Below are positions 19,401-33,194 of a DNA stretch of 64,000 nt, in pieces. Source of the stretch: Rhodopirellula sp. SM50 (GTDB lineage Bacteria > Planctomycetota > Planctomycetia > Pirellulales > Pirellulaceae). The first letter of the stretch is position 1. Each line of letters starts with the position of its first letter. Position numbers and translations under genes: made by a program. The stretch spans positions 124,001 to 188,000 of the forward strand of contig NZ_NTFY01000004.1 of NCBI RefSeq assembly GCF_002289565.1. The letters are read 5' to 3'. The notes below the pieces were generated by a model. The model worked only from the letters and a program-made list of their open reading frames with translations. It was not told the origin of the DNA and made no database searches.

Positions 19401-19489
19401 TGTATCGTCACCAATCGGATTCTGCCGATCCGATGTACGGCGTCGCCACCGCGCTGCTGAATTTGCATGAAACCATCACCAAAGACTGA
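16451..19489 (+). CDS. PSD1 protein: planctomycete cytochrome c / DUF1549 / DUF1553
   Basis: A 1012-residue secreted multidomain protein. After a signal peptide (first 25 or so residues) there is a planctomycete-type cytochrome c domain with the haem motif C48FECH52. The DUF1549 and DUF1553 domains, typical of planctomycetes, follow in the N-terminal and C-terminal halves. The centre (about 390-690) is a lower-homology region with a Gln-rich coiled coil and a beta-rich part. The C-terminus shows 'NRWWMELFGAGIVTTPEDFG', a DUF1553 signature. The biochemical role is unproven; these proteins are associated with degradation of sulfated polysaccharides. ATG 16451 was chosen because it starts the signal peptide. 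It is paired with the DUF1501 gene 8 bp downstream. Confidence 0.9.
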   Translation: MSLLKLPHVVLAGFLIATSPVSVVAGEPALTPSVDFAKDVYPILQRSCFECHGAEKQEAGLRLDRRNDLLESGSVEPGNPHESELLRRVVLPRGHDEIMPAIGDPLSASQVDVLRRWIAAGADWPETFVAAEHWAYVAPHRPALPNIDDLAWPQSPIDHFVLHRLEAENLTPAPKSRPEKLIRRLYLDLIGLPPTADEVEAFVRDPSRRHYESIVDALLSRPQFGERWARPWLDLARYADSHGFQRDNFRDIWAYRDWVINALNDDMPFDQFTIEQVAGDLLPAATASQKIATGFHRCTPTNVEAGSLPEETRIEQVIDRVNTTGAVWLGTTLECCQCHDHKYDPFTTKEYYQLLAYFNNTVQEADRANPKQPSSIKFQGPSMPLQDPPRDQQRLALQRQLDDVKDQQQQRREQLSAGLDEWGEGLSEWIAQSPQAHTLEVIEFESEGTTDSYERLDDGSILLQGGDPPDKDRYRVLVTAQVPRVTAIRLDVLLDESLPDSGPGRNERRNFVLNDFHVERVATAVADDGAETVEQKQSLSFSAAKASFSQKNYPVAGAIDDDPKSGWAISPQQGKLHWATFVLDEPIELAAERPLAITMTQHFGRALTIGRFKLSVVTGDVDAEAVPEAIARAARKSPAEWSDKERKTLVQYRVERDKAFNALDKQIAQLQKQLKQLAPDTTLVMIELDRPRTPAVFERGDYRTPGDPVEPGTPAVLHPRPDGPENRLTLARWLVSRDNPLVARVTVNRWWMELFGAGIVTTPEDFGIKGEPPSHPQLLDWLAVELMDKGWSMKRLLKTIVTSATYQQSSNVRYELRDVDAENRLLARGPRFRMDAEMIRDNALAISGLLSLRQHGPSIRPYQPDGVWSKVGGEAYDYEVSPGGERHRRGIYVVVKRGSPYPSFINFDATARLACTVKRSRTNTPLQALTLLNDPVYVEAAQALSSRIAAERGDASIDDQIKFAFQLCTARQPNASELATLRHLYRHQSDSADPMYGVATALLNLHETITKD

Positions 19490-19497
19490 GTCTTCTG

Positions 19498-20976
19498 ATG
19501 ACCGCATTACCTTCCGCAACGAATCGTCATCGCATGTCGCCTCATAAAGTGAGTTCCCGTTCCCAGACGAACCGCAGCGACAGGGATGACGTCGTCCGGT
19601 TTGACCGGCGTGGGTTTCTCGGCACTGGTGGGATCGGTTTCGGCTCGATCGCGTTGGCGTCACTGCTGAGTGAAGATTCGTTCGCCGCGACCGCTGGGCC
19701 GCACTTTGCGCCGCGCGCCAAGCATGTGATTTATCTGCACATGATCGGGGCGCCGTCGCAGTTGGACTTGTTTCAGGAAAAGCCCGAACTGGTCAAGCGG
19801 CACAACCAGCCTTGCCCGCCGGAGGTCACCAAGGGACGCGACTTTGCGTTCATCGGCAAGACGTCCACGCTCGCCGGTTCGCCATGGAAGTTTGCCCGAC
19901 AGGGTCAGTGTGGGCACACGATGAGCGAGTTGTGGCCGCACCTCAGTCAGGTCGCAGATGAATTGGCGTTCATTCATTCGATGCACACCGATGAAATCAA
20001 CCACGCCCCGGCCCAGATGTTCTTGCACTCCGGGTTCGGTCGCGGCGGGCGGCCCAGTTTTGGTTCCTGGGTCAGCTACGGTCTCGGCTCGGAAAACAAG
20101 GACCTGCCGGGATACGTGGTGATGCTCAGCGGACCGGCCGGCGGGGCGGGCACCAGCATGTGGTCGCCCGGCTTTTTACCGAGCATTTATCAGGGCATTC
20201 AGTTTCGTTCCAAGGGCGATCCGGTTTTGTTCCTTTCCAACCCCGAAGGCCGTTCGATGCAGGAGCGTCGCCAGGTGTTGGACGCCTTGGAGGAACTCAA
20301 CGAGCAGCAACGATTGGCGACCGGGGACGAGGAGATCGCGACGCGGATCAGCCAGTACGAGATGTCGTATCGGATGCAAATGTCGGTCCCCGAACTGATG
20401 AGTCTGGACGGGGAGTCCGAGGAGACGTTGGCGCTGTATGGTGCCGAGCCGGGCAACGCATCCTTTGCCAACAACTGTTTGTTGGCCAGGCGGTTGGTCG
20501 AGCGTGGCGTCCGACTGATCGAGCTTTATGATTCCGATTGGGACCATCATGGCAACATCGAAAAGCGTCTGCCGGAGAAATGTCGGCAGACCGATCGCCC
20601 GATTGCTGCGTTGATCGGTGATCTCAAGCGACGCGGTTTGCTCAATGACACGTTGATCATTTGGGGATCTGAGTTCGGGCGTACACCATTGAACCAGGGC
20701 AGCAGCAAGGGGCAGGGGCTGTCCGGCCGGGACCACCACAAGGACGCGTTCACGTGTTGGCTGGCCGGTGGCGGCGTCAAGGGAGGCGTCCGCTACGGCA
20801 AGACCGATGAATTCGGCATGGATGTGGTCCAGGACGGCGTGCACGTTCACGACCTCAACGCCACCGTGTTGCATCTGTTGGGGCTCGATCACGAGCGGCT
20901 GACCTATCGCTATCAGGGGCGAGAGTTCCGCCTGACGGATGTGGAAGGTCGCATCGTCCGCGAACTGCTGGCGTAG
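19498..20976 (+). CDS. DUF1501 protein (sulfatase-like), Tat-exported
   Basis: A 492-residue protein of the DUF1501 family, an alkaline-phosphatase/sulfatase-like fold, usually encoded after a PSD1 gene. A twin-arginine signal is visible (Arg37-Arg38 in 'DRRGFLGTGG') followed by a hydrophobic stretch, so it is probably exported folded. Conserved blocks include 'LHMIGAPSQLDLF', 'DSDWDHHGN', 'WGSEFGRTP' and 'HDLNATVLHLLGLDH'. It lacks the classic Cys/Ser formylglycine motif of true sulfatases. It is translated 8 bp after PSD1. Its stop codon lies in a 12-bp direct repeat that flanks a palindromic insertion element. Confidence 0.9.
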   Translation: MTALPSATNRHRMSPHKVSSRSQTNRSDRDDVVRFDRRGFLGTGGIGFGSIALASLLSEDSFAATAGPHFAPRAKHVIYLHMIGAPSQLDLFQEKPELVKRHNQPCPPEVTKGRDFAFIGKTSTLAGSPWKFARQGQCGHTMSELWPHLSQVADELAFIHSMHTDEINHAPAQMFLHSGFGRGGRPSFGSWVSYGLGSENKDLPGYVVMLSGPAGGAGTSMWSPGFLPSIYQGIQFRSKGDPVLFLSNPEGRSMQERRQVLDALEELNEQQRLATGDEEIATRISQYEMSYRMQMSVPELMSLDGESEETLALYGAEPGNASFANNCLLARRLVERGVRLIELYDSDWDHHGNIEKRLPEKCRQTDRPIAALIGDLKRRGLLNDTLIIWGSEFGRTPLNQGSSKGQGLSGRDHHKDAFTCWLAGGGVKGGVRYGKTDEFGMDVVQDGVHVHDLNATVLHLLGLDHERLTYRYQGREFRLTDVEGRIVRELLA

Positions 20977-20982
20977 GTTCAC

Positions 20983-21112
20983 TACCGCTAAGTTAAGTTC
21001 GACGGGGAGGCCGCTCGCGCTGGCGCGAACCGGCTGATGTCAAACGAATATCAGCCGTTTGGCGCGAGCCTACGGGCATTGAGTTGAGGAAACCACGCTT
21101 AACTTAGCGGTA
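20983..21112. mobile_element. MITE-like element with 15-bp terminal inverted repeats
   Basis: Perfect terminal inverted repeats TACCGCTAAGTTAAG (20983-20997) and CTTAACTTAGCGGTA (21098-21112) enclose about 100 bp with further palindromic segments (CGGCTGAT/ATCAGCCG). The element is bracketed by the direct repeat GGCGTAGGTTCA at 20970-20981 and 21116-21127. The left copy contains the TAG stop of the DUF1501 gene. This looks like an insertion with target duplication; no transposase is encoded. Confidence 0.85.
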
Positions 21113-21276
21113 TTGGGCGTAGGTTCAATGACACGCGACTGTCGGTGCGGTTTGGCGGCACACCAATAACTTGCAAATCTTATGCGAAACTTTCGGGGGT
21201 CAGTCGGATTCAATCCCTGAGAGCGCTACCGTTCGCCTTTGGGCTCAACAAGTTTGCTTCTAGATCGAGGAATCCG

Positions 21277-22437
21277 ATGGACCGCTCAGTAAACCCCTCA
21301 GTGATTGGCTTTCATATTGCGTGGCTTGGCCTGCTCGCGGCACTGATGGGGGTCGGGGCGACGGGCTCAGCGGTGAGGGCGGAGTCGGTCGACGGGAGTC
21401 CGAAGATGCAGGGGTTCATCTTTTTAGAGGGGCAGTATTTGCCATCGCCCTATGAATTCGACTTTGACGGGGATGCGCTGACGATCAACGGTCACGAAAT
21501 CAACGCTGCTGCGTTTGACTTGTCCGACTACCAGCAACGGGAGCGAGAACGCGAGCGCGATTGGCGTTATGGCCGGCGGCGACCGCGTTGGGGGCGTGAG
21601 GCTCGGGTGACACCCAGTGATCCACAGGTTCAGCGAGTCAATTATTCCGAAGATGCTTGGCGTTTCCGCGAACCTGCGGAAGCTTCACCCGCGGACCTCT
21701 ATCGACGTTTCTTTGAGGATGTCCGATCAGTCGAATTCGGTATGGTCGTTGTCCTCTATTCGGGAGGGCGGCCGCTGATGCTTTATCCCGAACAGGGAGG
21801 GACGGAATTGCTTCGAGCGTTGCGTGACTCCGCCGGCCCGGCAGCCATGACGCAAATTTCCAGCCGTGCAGGACCGACCGATGCGAGTCTGGGGCGATTG
21901 TTGACGGAATTCAATCCGAGTCCGGAATTCAGTGAGCGTGTGGAAGCGAAGATAAAAAAAATCGATCAAGCGGAAGCCGAGGGCGAACGAGTGGCCGCTG
22001 CGACCCACTGGATCTCCAAAATCTCTTACCCGCTGACCGTGTTCGCGATGGCGGTGGTGGTGCTCGGCTTTGGCCACTTGCTGTCCAACCGCCCTCAAAT
22101 CGAGAGTTCGGGATCGGATCCGACCGATTGGTCCAAGCATCGCAAGGTGGTGGGGCAATCGTTGTTGATTGTCGCGTTGCTGTCGGTGGTGGATTTGATC
22201 TGGACGTTGGGGACTGCGAACGCGGGGCTGATGCGTGAGCTGAATCCATTGGGCAGCGGGATGATCGCCGAACCGGTCCGCTTGTTCTTGTTCAAGGCGA
22301 CCGTGACGGGGCTGTCGATCGGCATATTGTATCGGCTACATCGCCGACCGGTCGCCCAGGTGGCGTCGTGGTGGTGTTGTTTGCTGCTGACGCTGTTGAC
22401 GGCCCGCTGGGTGATGTTTCAGTCGATGTTTCTGTAA
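21277..22437 (+). CDS. Membrane protein with secreted N-terminal region, C-terminal DUF5658-like
   Basis: A 386-residue protein starting at ATG 21277, preceded by GAGG. It has an N-terminal hydrophobic segment with signal-peptide character ending near SAVRAES. The middle (about 50-270) is soluble and contains an Arg/Glu/Tyr-rich linker ('RERERERDWRYGRRRPR'). The C-terminus has four hydrophobic helices: one near 285-305, then 'LLIVALLSVVDLIWTLGT', 'RLFLFKATVTGLSIGILY' and 'SWWCCLLLTLLTARWVMF'. The motif 'DLIWTLGTANAGLMRELNPL' resembles the DUF5658 (D-x-x-x-T ... ELNP) domain of planctomycete membrane proteins. The role is unknown; the longer in-frame start at 21145 is less likely. Confidence 0.65.
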   Translation: MDRSVNPSVIGFHIAWLGLLAALMGVGATGSAVRAESVDGSPKMQGFIFLEGQYLPSPYEFDFDGDALTINGHEINAAAFDLSDYQQRERERERDWRYGRRRPRWGREARVTPSDPQVQRVNYSEDAWRFREPAEASPADLYRRFFEDVRSVEFGMVVVLYSGGRPLMLYPEQGGTELLRALRDSAGPAAMTQISSRAGPTDASLGRLLTEFNPSPEFSERVEAKIKKIDQAEAEGERVAAATHWISKISYPLTVFAMAVVVLGFGHLLSNRPQIESSGSDPTDWSKHRKVVGQSLLIVALLSVVDLIWTLGTANAGLMRELNPLGSGMIAEPVRLFLFKATVTGLSIGILYRLHRRPVAQVASWWCCLLLTLLTARWVMFQSMFL

Positions 22438-22467
22438 CCGGGCTGTCGAGCGGAAGTTGATGCAGCA

Positions 22468-22610
22468 CTAGGCTCTGTCCCTAAACGACGTTCACCGCCA
22501 GTAAACTGCGAAAACGGGGGCAGGAGTCAATAGCCGGAACGGCCCGACGGGTGCTTCGCACGATTGACTCCTGACCCCCTTTCGCTCAGGACTTTAGGGA
22601 CAGAGCCTAG
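22468..22610. mobile_element. MITE-like element with 18-bp terminal inverted repeats
   Basis: Perfect 18-bp inverted ends (22468-22485 and 22593-22610; core GGCTCTGTCCCTAAA) surround a second inverted repeat, GGAGTCAA/TTGACTCC. The element lies 30 bp after the membrane protein gene, within the region upstream of rpoB. No ORF is present. It is a different family from the one at 20983. Confidence 0.85.
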
Positions 22611-23233
22611 CTCAAAATTTCGTCAATTTTCTTACTTGGCCCAAAAAACAGCGGCGGGGGGCTGGTGGGGACGGGCGGTGAGTGTCGCTAAGTTGTTTCG
22701 TCGTCGGGGTTTGCGCTAAAATCGAAAGTCCCAGCACAATCCGGGCCAGTCGAGCGGGTTGGGCTTTCGTAAAAGTGGCCGTTGTGATATTCTCCCACAT
22801 CGAGCCTAGGTTCCAGCCGTCTATATCCGTGTCGATGGCCCAATTTTATCCGCGTTGATCGTCAGGGATGCCCGCCCGTGCGTTCTGTGATTGTATCAAA
22901 ACCGCGGACCACTATTGGTCAGATTGTTTTGGCGAACGCGTTTCCCGCAACCGAATTGATGATTCCAGTTTCTGCCGTTGAGCGGCGGGGACCGGTCTTG
23001 GCGATCGCTGTTTGTGGATATAGCGACTCTGGGTCCTGGCTTCAACGTTTCCGGCCCAATTCTTTCCAGCGACCCAATGTCCGCCAATCCGATTCGCCAC
23101 GTCAATCGGAAAATCGAACCTTTCGGGGTCTTTGTGTTGTCGCAGCAGCAGTGCTTGTAGCAGTTCGGTCGAAACCCATTCGATAGCCGTCCGAGATCAT
23201 GGATCTCAAGTCCAGCAGGAGCTTTCTTTACCG
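22611..23233 (+). promoter_or_regulatory. rpoB upstream region, no gene seen
   Basis: About 620 bp without a convincing gene. A 20-nt motif, CGTCAATTTTCTTACTTGGC, at 22621-22640 is nearly identical to 8139-8158 upstream of the RAYT. Short forward ORFs here have no recognisable character and are probably untranslated. The rpoB promoter should be here, but I cannot pick a -10/-35 pair with confidence. rplJ/rplL, which usually precede rpoB, are not here. Confidence 0.55.
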
Positions 23234-26200
23234 ATGGCAGTTACGTCCCAGCGTCGTCTGATCCCCACAACCGTACGTCACTTTGGAACCGATCTGGGTG
23301 GCTTTGAGCTGCCTGATCTGACCGCCTTGCAGACCGCTTCCTACAAGGAATTCTTGCAAGAAGACGTCAACTCACTTGCTCGCGAAGACAAAGGGCTTGA
23401 AAGCGTCCTGCGAGAAATTTTCCCGATCGCCAGCTACGACGGGAACATCACGCTTGAGTACTTGCGTTACGAGCTGGGCAAGCCTCGCTACACCAGCCAG
23501 GAATGCCGGCAGTTGCGTCTGACCTACGGGATGCCGCTTCGGATTTGGCTGCGGCTGAATCGTGAAGAGCCTCACGAGGAAGAAGTGTACTTGGGCGACA
23601 TGCCGATCATGATGGGTGGCGGTGAGTTCATCATCAACGGTGCCGAGCGCGTCGTCGTCAGCCAGCTTCACCGCTCGCCCGGTGTCGATTTTGTCTGGGA
23701 TACGGACACGACGACCGACCGCAAATTGCCTTCGTGCCGGGTGATCCCCGAACGCGGCAGTTGGGTGGAGTTCAACGTGACGAAGAAAGACGCGTTGACC
23801 GTCCGCATCGACCAGAGCGGAAAGTTCGCGGCGACCACGTTGTTGCGCGCGATGGACCCGAAGTACTCGACCGACGCCGACATCCTGCAGGCGTTTTACC
23901 CGACCCGGACCGAGAAGCTTTCCAGCGTCAAGAGTGCCGCGAAGATCGAAGGCAAGATCGCGGTCGACGATGTCGTCTTCCCCAGCGGTACCGAGCGGGC
24001 CGGTGAAATCATCATCGAAGCCGCCCACCGGATCACCAAAGAGATCGCGGAAGCGATTTGCGTCGCCGGTGTGACCAGCATCCAGTGCATGGACGCCCCC
24101 AGGGTCCCGGTGATCTTCAACACGCTGATGGAGGACAACACCGCCAGCCACGAAGAAGCGTTGCTGCGAATCTACCAACGGCTTCGTCCCGGCAACCCGC
24201 CGCAGCTGGAAAAAGCGCGTGTCCTGTTCGAAGAGAAATTCTACGACGACAACCGCTACCGTCTCGGCAAGGTCGGCCGGTTCCGCTTGAATCGAAAGCT
24301 CGGCTTGGGCGTCAGCGAGTCGGTGATGACGCTGCGACCGGACGACATCATCGAATCGATTCGCTACCTGATCGAACTGTTCGACCCGGACAGCGATGCG
24401 GAAATCGACGACATCGATCACCTGGGCAACCGCCGGCTGCGAACGATCGACGAGCTCGCCTGCGAAGAACTCCGCAAAGGGTTCTTGAAACTGCGCCGCA
24501 CGGTACAGGAACGGATGAGCGTCAAAGATGCCCAAGACATGACGCCGCGATCCCTGATCAACCCCAAGAGCGTCTCCGCGGCGATCGACTATTTCTTCGG
24601 CCGCGGCGAGCTGTCCCAGGTCGTCGACCAGACCAACCCGCTGAGCCAGTTGACGCACGAACGTCGGCTGTCCGCACTCGGCCCGGGTGGTTTGAACCGC
24701 AAACGAGCCGGTTTCGAAGTTCGCGACGTGCACATTTCGCACTACGGTCGGATCTGCCCGATTGAGACCCCTGAAGGCACAAACATCGGTCTGATCAGCT
24801 CGTTGGCGATCTACGCCGGCGTCGATGACTACGGGTTCTTGATCACCCCCTACCGCTGCGTCAAAGAAGGCGTGGTGACCGACGAGGTGGTGTGGTTGCG
24901 TGCCGACGAGGAAAACGAAGCGTATGTGGCTCCGGCCGACACCGAGGTCAAAGACAAAGCGTTGGTCCCCGGACCGAACTTGATCGCCCGGGTGCGGAGT
25001 GACTTCAAGATCGTCCAGCCCAACCAGGTCAACTACATGGACGTCGCGCCGAGCCAGATGGTGGGCGTTTCGGCCGGTCTGATTCCGTTCCTCGAGCACG
25101 ACGATGCCAACCGCGCGTTGATGGGTTCGAACATGCAGCGACAAGCCGTTCCGTTGCTGGTCGCCGAGCCACCGATCGTCGGCACCGGGATGGAACGCCA
25201 GGTCGCACGCAACAGTGCGATGGTGGTGCGTGCCCGCCGCGCCGGCAAAGTCACCTATGTCGATTCCAGCCGGATCGAAATCGGCAGCGATCACTACGAG
25301 CTGAAGAAGTACCAGGGGCTCAACGAACGCACCTGTCAAAACCAAAAGCCGTTGGTGCGACTGGGCGATGACGTCACCCAAGGTCAGATCATCGCCGATG
25401 GTGCCGCGACCCGTGACGGGGAACTGGCGCTGGGGCGAAACGTCCTGGTCGGCTTCATGTCTTTCGACGGGTTCAACTACGAAGACGCGATCATCATCAG
25501 CGAAGAATTGGTGCGAAACGACACCTACACGTCGATTCACATCGAAGACTTCGACGTCGAAATCCGCGAAACCAAACTCGGCCGCGAAGAGTTCACGCGG
25601 GACATCCCCAACGTCAGCGAAAAAGCGCTTCGCAACCTTGACGAAAACGGGATCGTCCAAGTCGGAACCTACGTCAAACCGGGCGACATCCTGGTCGGCA
25701 AGGTCAGCCCGAAAAGCAAGACCGAACTGACGCCGGAAGAGAAGTTGCTGCACGCGATCTTTGGTCGCGCCGGTGAAGACGTCAAGAACGACTCGTTGGA
25801 AGTCCCCTCGGGGATCGAAGGCATCGTCATCGACACCCACAAATTCTCTCGACGCATGAGTCTGTCCGAAGACGAGCGGAAGGAGTTCGAGCGTGAATTG
25901 AAGGAAGTCGAGGCGGCCGGCAATGCCGAAATCGCCAGCACCTTTGAATCGCTGGTCCGCGACCTGGAAGAAGCCGCCGGTGCGAAGCTGAAGGATTCCA
26001 CCGGGACGCCACTGGCCGACGGTCAGGATCCGAAGTTCGTCGCCGAACGCGCGATCGCGTTCCGACTCGATCACATCATGGATCAGGTCAAGGGCGAAGA
26101 CAAACAGGAAGCGGTGCAAAAGGTTTACGACACCCAGTGGTCCAACGTCGAAGTCGCGATCGATCTTCGCGACCGTAAGCTCAACAGCATGAAGCGGGGT

Positions 26201-26956
26201 GACGAACTTCGCAGCGGTGTGTTGCAGATGGCCAAGGTCTACATCGCCACCAAGCGTGTGATCAGCGTCGGTGACAAGATGGCCGGTCGACACGGAAACA
26301 AGGGTGTGATCGCCAAGATCTTGCCGGTCGCCGACATGCCGTTTTTGCCGGACGGAACGCCGCTGCAGATCCTGCTCAACCCGCTGGGCGTTCCCAGCCG
26401 GATGAACGTCGGTCAGATTCTCGAGACGCACCTGGGATGGGCCGGGGCGAAGCTGGGCTTCCAGTCCATCACGCCGGTCTTCAACGGTGCCAGCGAGGAA
26501 GACATCAACGAGGCCCTGGACGAAGCGGGATTGCCGCGTCACGGGAAGGTCCGCTTGAGCGATGGACGCACCGGCGAACCGATGGAGCAGGAGACGACGG
26601 TCGGCTACATCTACATGCTGAAACTGCACCACCTGGTCGACGACAAGGTCCACGCACGAAGCACCGGTCCTTATTCGTTGATCACCCAACAACCGCTCGG
26701 CGGAAAGGCTCGCTTCGGCGGCCAACGCTTCGGCGAGATGGAAGTTTGGGCTTTGGAGGCTTACGGTGCCGCGTACATCCTGCAAGAACTGTTGACCGTC
26801 AAGAGCGACGACGTGGAAGGCCGCACCAAGATTTACGAATCGATGGTCAAGGGAGAGAACACGCTGGAAGCCGGTACGCCGGCCAGCTTCGACGTCTTGA
26901 CCAACGAGATCCGTGGATTGGCGCTGAACATGCAGCTTGAAAAGAGACCGATTTAG
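23234..26956 (+). CDS. rpoB: DNA-directed RNA polymerase subunit beta
   Basis: A 1240-residue beta subunit of RNA polymerase. The start [18 protein letters not shown] at 23234 follows AGGAG (23217-23221). Conserved blocks are obvious: the rifampicin region '[20 protein letters not shown]' at about 459-478 and then 'SALGPGGL', '[19 protein letters not shown]', '[14 protein letters not shown]', '[21 protein letters not shown]' and '[14 protein letters not shown]'. The rifampicin pocket differs from Escherichia coli at several positions (Val463-Val464 where E. coli has Phe514-Met515). It is followed after 213 bp by rpoC. Confidence 0.98.
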   Translation: MAVTSQRRLIPTTVRHFGTDLGGFELPDLTALQTASYKEFLQEDVNSLAREDKGLESVLREIFPIASYDGNITLEYLRYELGKPRYTSQECRQLRLTYGMPLRIWLRLNREEPHEEEVYLGDMPIMMGGGEFIINGAERVVVSQLHRSPGVDFVWDTDTTTDRKLPSCRVIPERGSWVEFNVTKKDALTVRIDQSGKFAATTLLRAMDPKYSTDADILQAFYPTRTEKLSSVKSAAKIEGKIAVDDVVFPSGTERAGEIIIEAAHRITKEIAEAICVAGVTSIQCMDAPRVPVIFNTLMEDNTASHEEALLRIYQRLRPGNPPQLEKARVLFEEKFYDDNRYRLGKVGRFRLNRKLGLGVSESVMTLRPDDIIESIRYLIELFDPDSDAEIDDIDHLGNRRLRTIDELACEELRKGFLKLRRTVQERMSVKDAQDMTPRSLINPKSVSAAIDYFFGRGELSQVVDQTNPLSQLTHERRLSALGPGGLNRKRAGFEVRDVHISHYGRICPIETPEGTNIGLISSLAIYAGVDDYGFLITPYRCVKEGVVTDEVVWLRADEENEAYVAPADTEVKDKALVPGPNLIARVRSDFKIVQPNQVNYMDVAPSQMVGVSAGLIPFLEHDDANRALMGSNMQRQAVPLLVAEPPIVGTGMERQVARNSAMVVRARRAGKVTYVDSSRIEIGSDHYELKKYQGLNERTCQNQKPLVRLGDDVTQGQIIADGAATRDGELALGRNVLVGFMSFDGFNYEDAIIISEELVRNDTYTSIHIEDFDVEIRETKLGREEFTRDIPNVSEKALRNLDENGIVQVGTYVKPGDILVGKVSPKSKTELTPEEKLLHAIFGRAGEDVKNDSLEVPSGIEGIVIDTHKFSRRMSLSEDERKEFERELKEVEAAGNAEIASTFESLVRDLEEAAGAKLKDSTGTPLADGQDPKFVAERAIAFRLDHIMDQVKGEDKQEAVQKVYDTQWSNVEVAIDLRDRKLNSMKRGDELRSGVLQMAKVYIATKRVISVGDKMAGRHGNKGVIAKILPVADMPFLPDGTPLQILLNPLGVPSRMNVGQILETHLGWAGAKLGFQSITPVFNGASEEDINEALDEAGLPRHGKVRLSDGRTGEPMEQETTVGYIYMLKLHHLVDDKVHARSTGPYSLITQQPLGGKARFGGQRFGEMEVWALEAYGAAYILQELLTVKSDDVEGRTKIYESMVKGENTLEAGTPASFDVLTNEIRGLALNMQLEKRPI

Positions 26957-26967
26957 AGCCCTGCGAA

Positions 26968-26996
26968 CAGCTGGCTGCGTCAACCACGCAGCCAGC
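26968..26996 (+). promoter_or_regulatory. Stem-loop in the rpoB-rpoC spacer
   Basis: A perfect 12-bp stem, AGCTGGCTGCGT/ACGCAGCCAGCT, with loop CAACC starts 11 bp after the rpoB stop. It is not followed by a U-run, so it is more likely an mRNA processing or attenuation structure than a simple terminator. The remaining spacer is GC-rich, then carries a short CTAACTGCTAACCGCTAACT repeat before the rpoC start. Confidence 0.7.
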
Positions 26997-27169
26997 TCGG
27001 CCGTCACGGCGGACGGGTCGATTGCGACCGGTCGGCGGCGACGGCTCGGCGGCCCATCCTGCCGCCGCCCGCCTACTCAATCGCCGCAACCGCACCAACC
27101 GGTTGCGGCCACCTTCCATACAAATCAATAGCTAACTGCTAACCGCTAACTGCTAAAGGCTTTCATATC

Positions 27170-31576
<4,407 letters not shown>

Positions 31577-31580
31577 AGAC

Positions 31581-31615
31581 CGCCCCGAGCGGTGATGCCA
31601 AGCGGGGTGTTTTTG
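31581..31615 (+). terminator. Probable terminator after rpoC
   Basis: CGCCCCG pairs with CGGGGTG across a 15-nt loop and is followed directly by TTTTT, just after the rpoC stop. The next bases (31615 onward, GTTAGCGGTAGGGCGCGAGCC) belong to the same palindromic family as the triplicate element at 56050-56300. The rest of the gap to 31857 shows no gene. Confidence 0.6.
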
Positions 31616-31857
31616 TTAGCGGTAGGGCGCGAGCCCTCCGGTCGTGCAAGCTGAAACCGAACGGCTTGCGGCCGGACGATGGAGTCGGGATCCGCTGAGT
31701 CAATGTGAGCCGCTGGCCGTAAGGCCTCGGGCGGGCGCCGCAGTGCCCGGCCGCTGACGCGTCACGGCTCACTAAATCGACAGCCCACTCACGCCGTTCC
31801 GCTAAGAAACGCTTCCCTGCATTGACCCTTTTTCAGGCGGCGGACTATTCTGCTGCC

Positions 31858-32895
31858 ATGAAATCCAAGCGTCAACTCTTTGCAACGTTCTGCAAAATCG
31901 CGATCCCGCTGGGGATCATCGTTTTCCTGCTGTTCCGAGTCGAACCGCAGCAGTGGGAAACGCTCTCGCAGCACGACAAGAACTACCCGCTGCTGGTGGG
32001 CGCGTTGTTGGTCGCCGTTGCCGCGATTAGTCTTTCGTTCGTCCGCTGGTGTTTGCTCGTTCGCTGCCAGGGGATCGAGCTGACGGTTTTGGAAGCGTTC
32101 CGCTTGGGCGCGATCTGTTTTCTGCTGAATTTTGTTTCCGCCGGTAGCGTCGGCGGCGACCTGTTCAAAGCCATTTTTTTAGCCAAACGTCGGCCCGGCC
32201 GCCGCGTTCAAGCCGTCGCGTCGGTGTTGGTCGATCGTGGAGTCGGGCTCTATGGGCTGCTCCTACTGGCTTCGATCGCGTTCTTTTTTCAGCCCGCCGG
32301 TGATGCGTCCGCACTCGGCGGTGAGGAGATGCAGCAACTGAAACTGGGGACGGCGATCCTGGTCGGTGTCGGCACCGCCGTGTTGGCGGGATTGGTGTTT
32401 GGCGGGCGAATCGTCGATCGCTTGGTCCGCTGGGGCGAGACGCTGCCCTTGGTCGGCGTGGTGATTCACCGAATCGGTCCACCGCTGCGAATGTTTCATG
32501 ATCACCCGGTCGCGTTTGGGATTTCGATTTTGATGAGTGTCGGCGTGCACGGCATGCTGACACTCAGCATGTACTTGATCGCGCGCGGCCTCTATCCGTC
32601 GGTTCCCTCGCTGGGCGATCACTTCATCATCGTGCCGATCGGGATGTTGGCCTCGGCGCTGCCGCTGACGCCCGCCGGGATCGGGGTGTTCGAGGCCGCG
32701 ATCGAGTGGCTCTACAAATTAATTCCCTCCGAGCCGACCGATGCATCGGGGACGTTGATCGCGCTGGTGTTTGAAATGGTCAAAGTGATCATTGCGATCA
32801 TCGGCACGGTGTTCTACTGGACCGCGGGCGCCGAGGTGAAAGAGAGTTTGGAAGAAGCCGAGCACGCCGAGGAAAGCGGCGAGCCCTTGGAGTAG
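31858..32895 (+). CDS. Flippase-like membrane protein (LPG synthase TM-region / UPF0104 family)
   Basis: A 345-residue integral membrane protein with about eight hydrophobic segments. The motif 'NFVSAGSVGGDLFKAIFLAKR' with a later 'LASALPLTPAGIGVFEAAIEWL' is characteristic of the lysylphosphatidylglycerol synthase TM-domain / UPF0104 family. Members are probable flippases or lipid-linked transporters, but this protein lacks the soluble synthase domain. ATG 31858 is the best start, because the upstream in-frame residues lack a membrane pattern. It stands alone after rpoC, with a 190-bp repeat element downstream. Confidence 0.8.
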   Translation: MKSKRQLFATFCKIAIPLGIIVFLLFRVEPQQWETLSQHDKNYPLLVGALLVAVAAISLSFVRWCLLVRCQGIELTVLEAFRLGAICFLLNFVSAGSVGGDLFKAIFLAKRRPGRRVQAVASVLVDRGVGLYGLLLLASIAFFFQPAGDASALGGEEMQQLKLGTAILVGVGTAVLAGLVFGGRIVDRLVRWGETLPLVGVVIHRIGPPLRMFHDHPVAFGISILMSVGVHGMLTLSMYLIARGLYPSVPSLGDHFIIVPIGMLASALPLTPAGIGVFEAAIEWLYKLIPSEPTDASGTLIALVFEMVKVIIAIIGTVFYWTAGAEVKESLEEAEHAEESGEPLE

Positions 32896-32916
32896 GCCTG
32901 TGGGTTGCAGAGCGTC

Positions 32917-33101
32917 TGTCTCCCGAAAGGGACGTCGATTCCTTTACTGCAGGATTTGGCAACTGATTTAGATTCTCTCCCTCTGGGAGAGACGGCGTTT
33001 GCGCAGCAAGCAAACGCCAGAGAGGGCCGGCGCTGTGCAAGTCTTGGCGACTTTCGCCACGATCAACTCCGACACTTACGCAATCGACGTCCCGAAAGGG
33101 A
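32917..33101. repeat. 190-bp inverted-repeat element, copy 3
   Basis: Uninterrupted third copy of the element at 4995 and 15955. Its terminal repeats are the clearest: GGGACGTCGATT at the left and AATCGACGTCCC at the right. The same CTCTCCCTCTGGGAGAG hairpin and GGCGTTTGC/GCAAACGCC stem are present. It lies just downstream of the flippase-like gene; 33102-33194 has nothing recognisable. Confidence 0.85.
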
Positions 33102-33194
33102 TACCGGCAAGTAGCCAGCGGTCAAGCGCGGCGCACACCGCTGGAATCGAACCAAAGCAACAGCACGACCCCGACGCACGTCGCAGTGAGTGCT

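Noticed and set aside
22878-23186. 102-codon ORF upstream of rpoB as a possible rplL or leader peptide
   Set aside because: Its sequence does not resemble L7/L12 or any ribosomal protein and it overlaps the rpoB leader.
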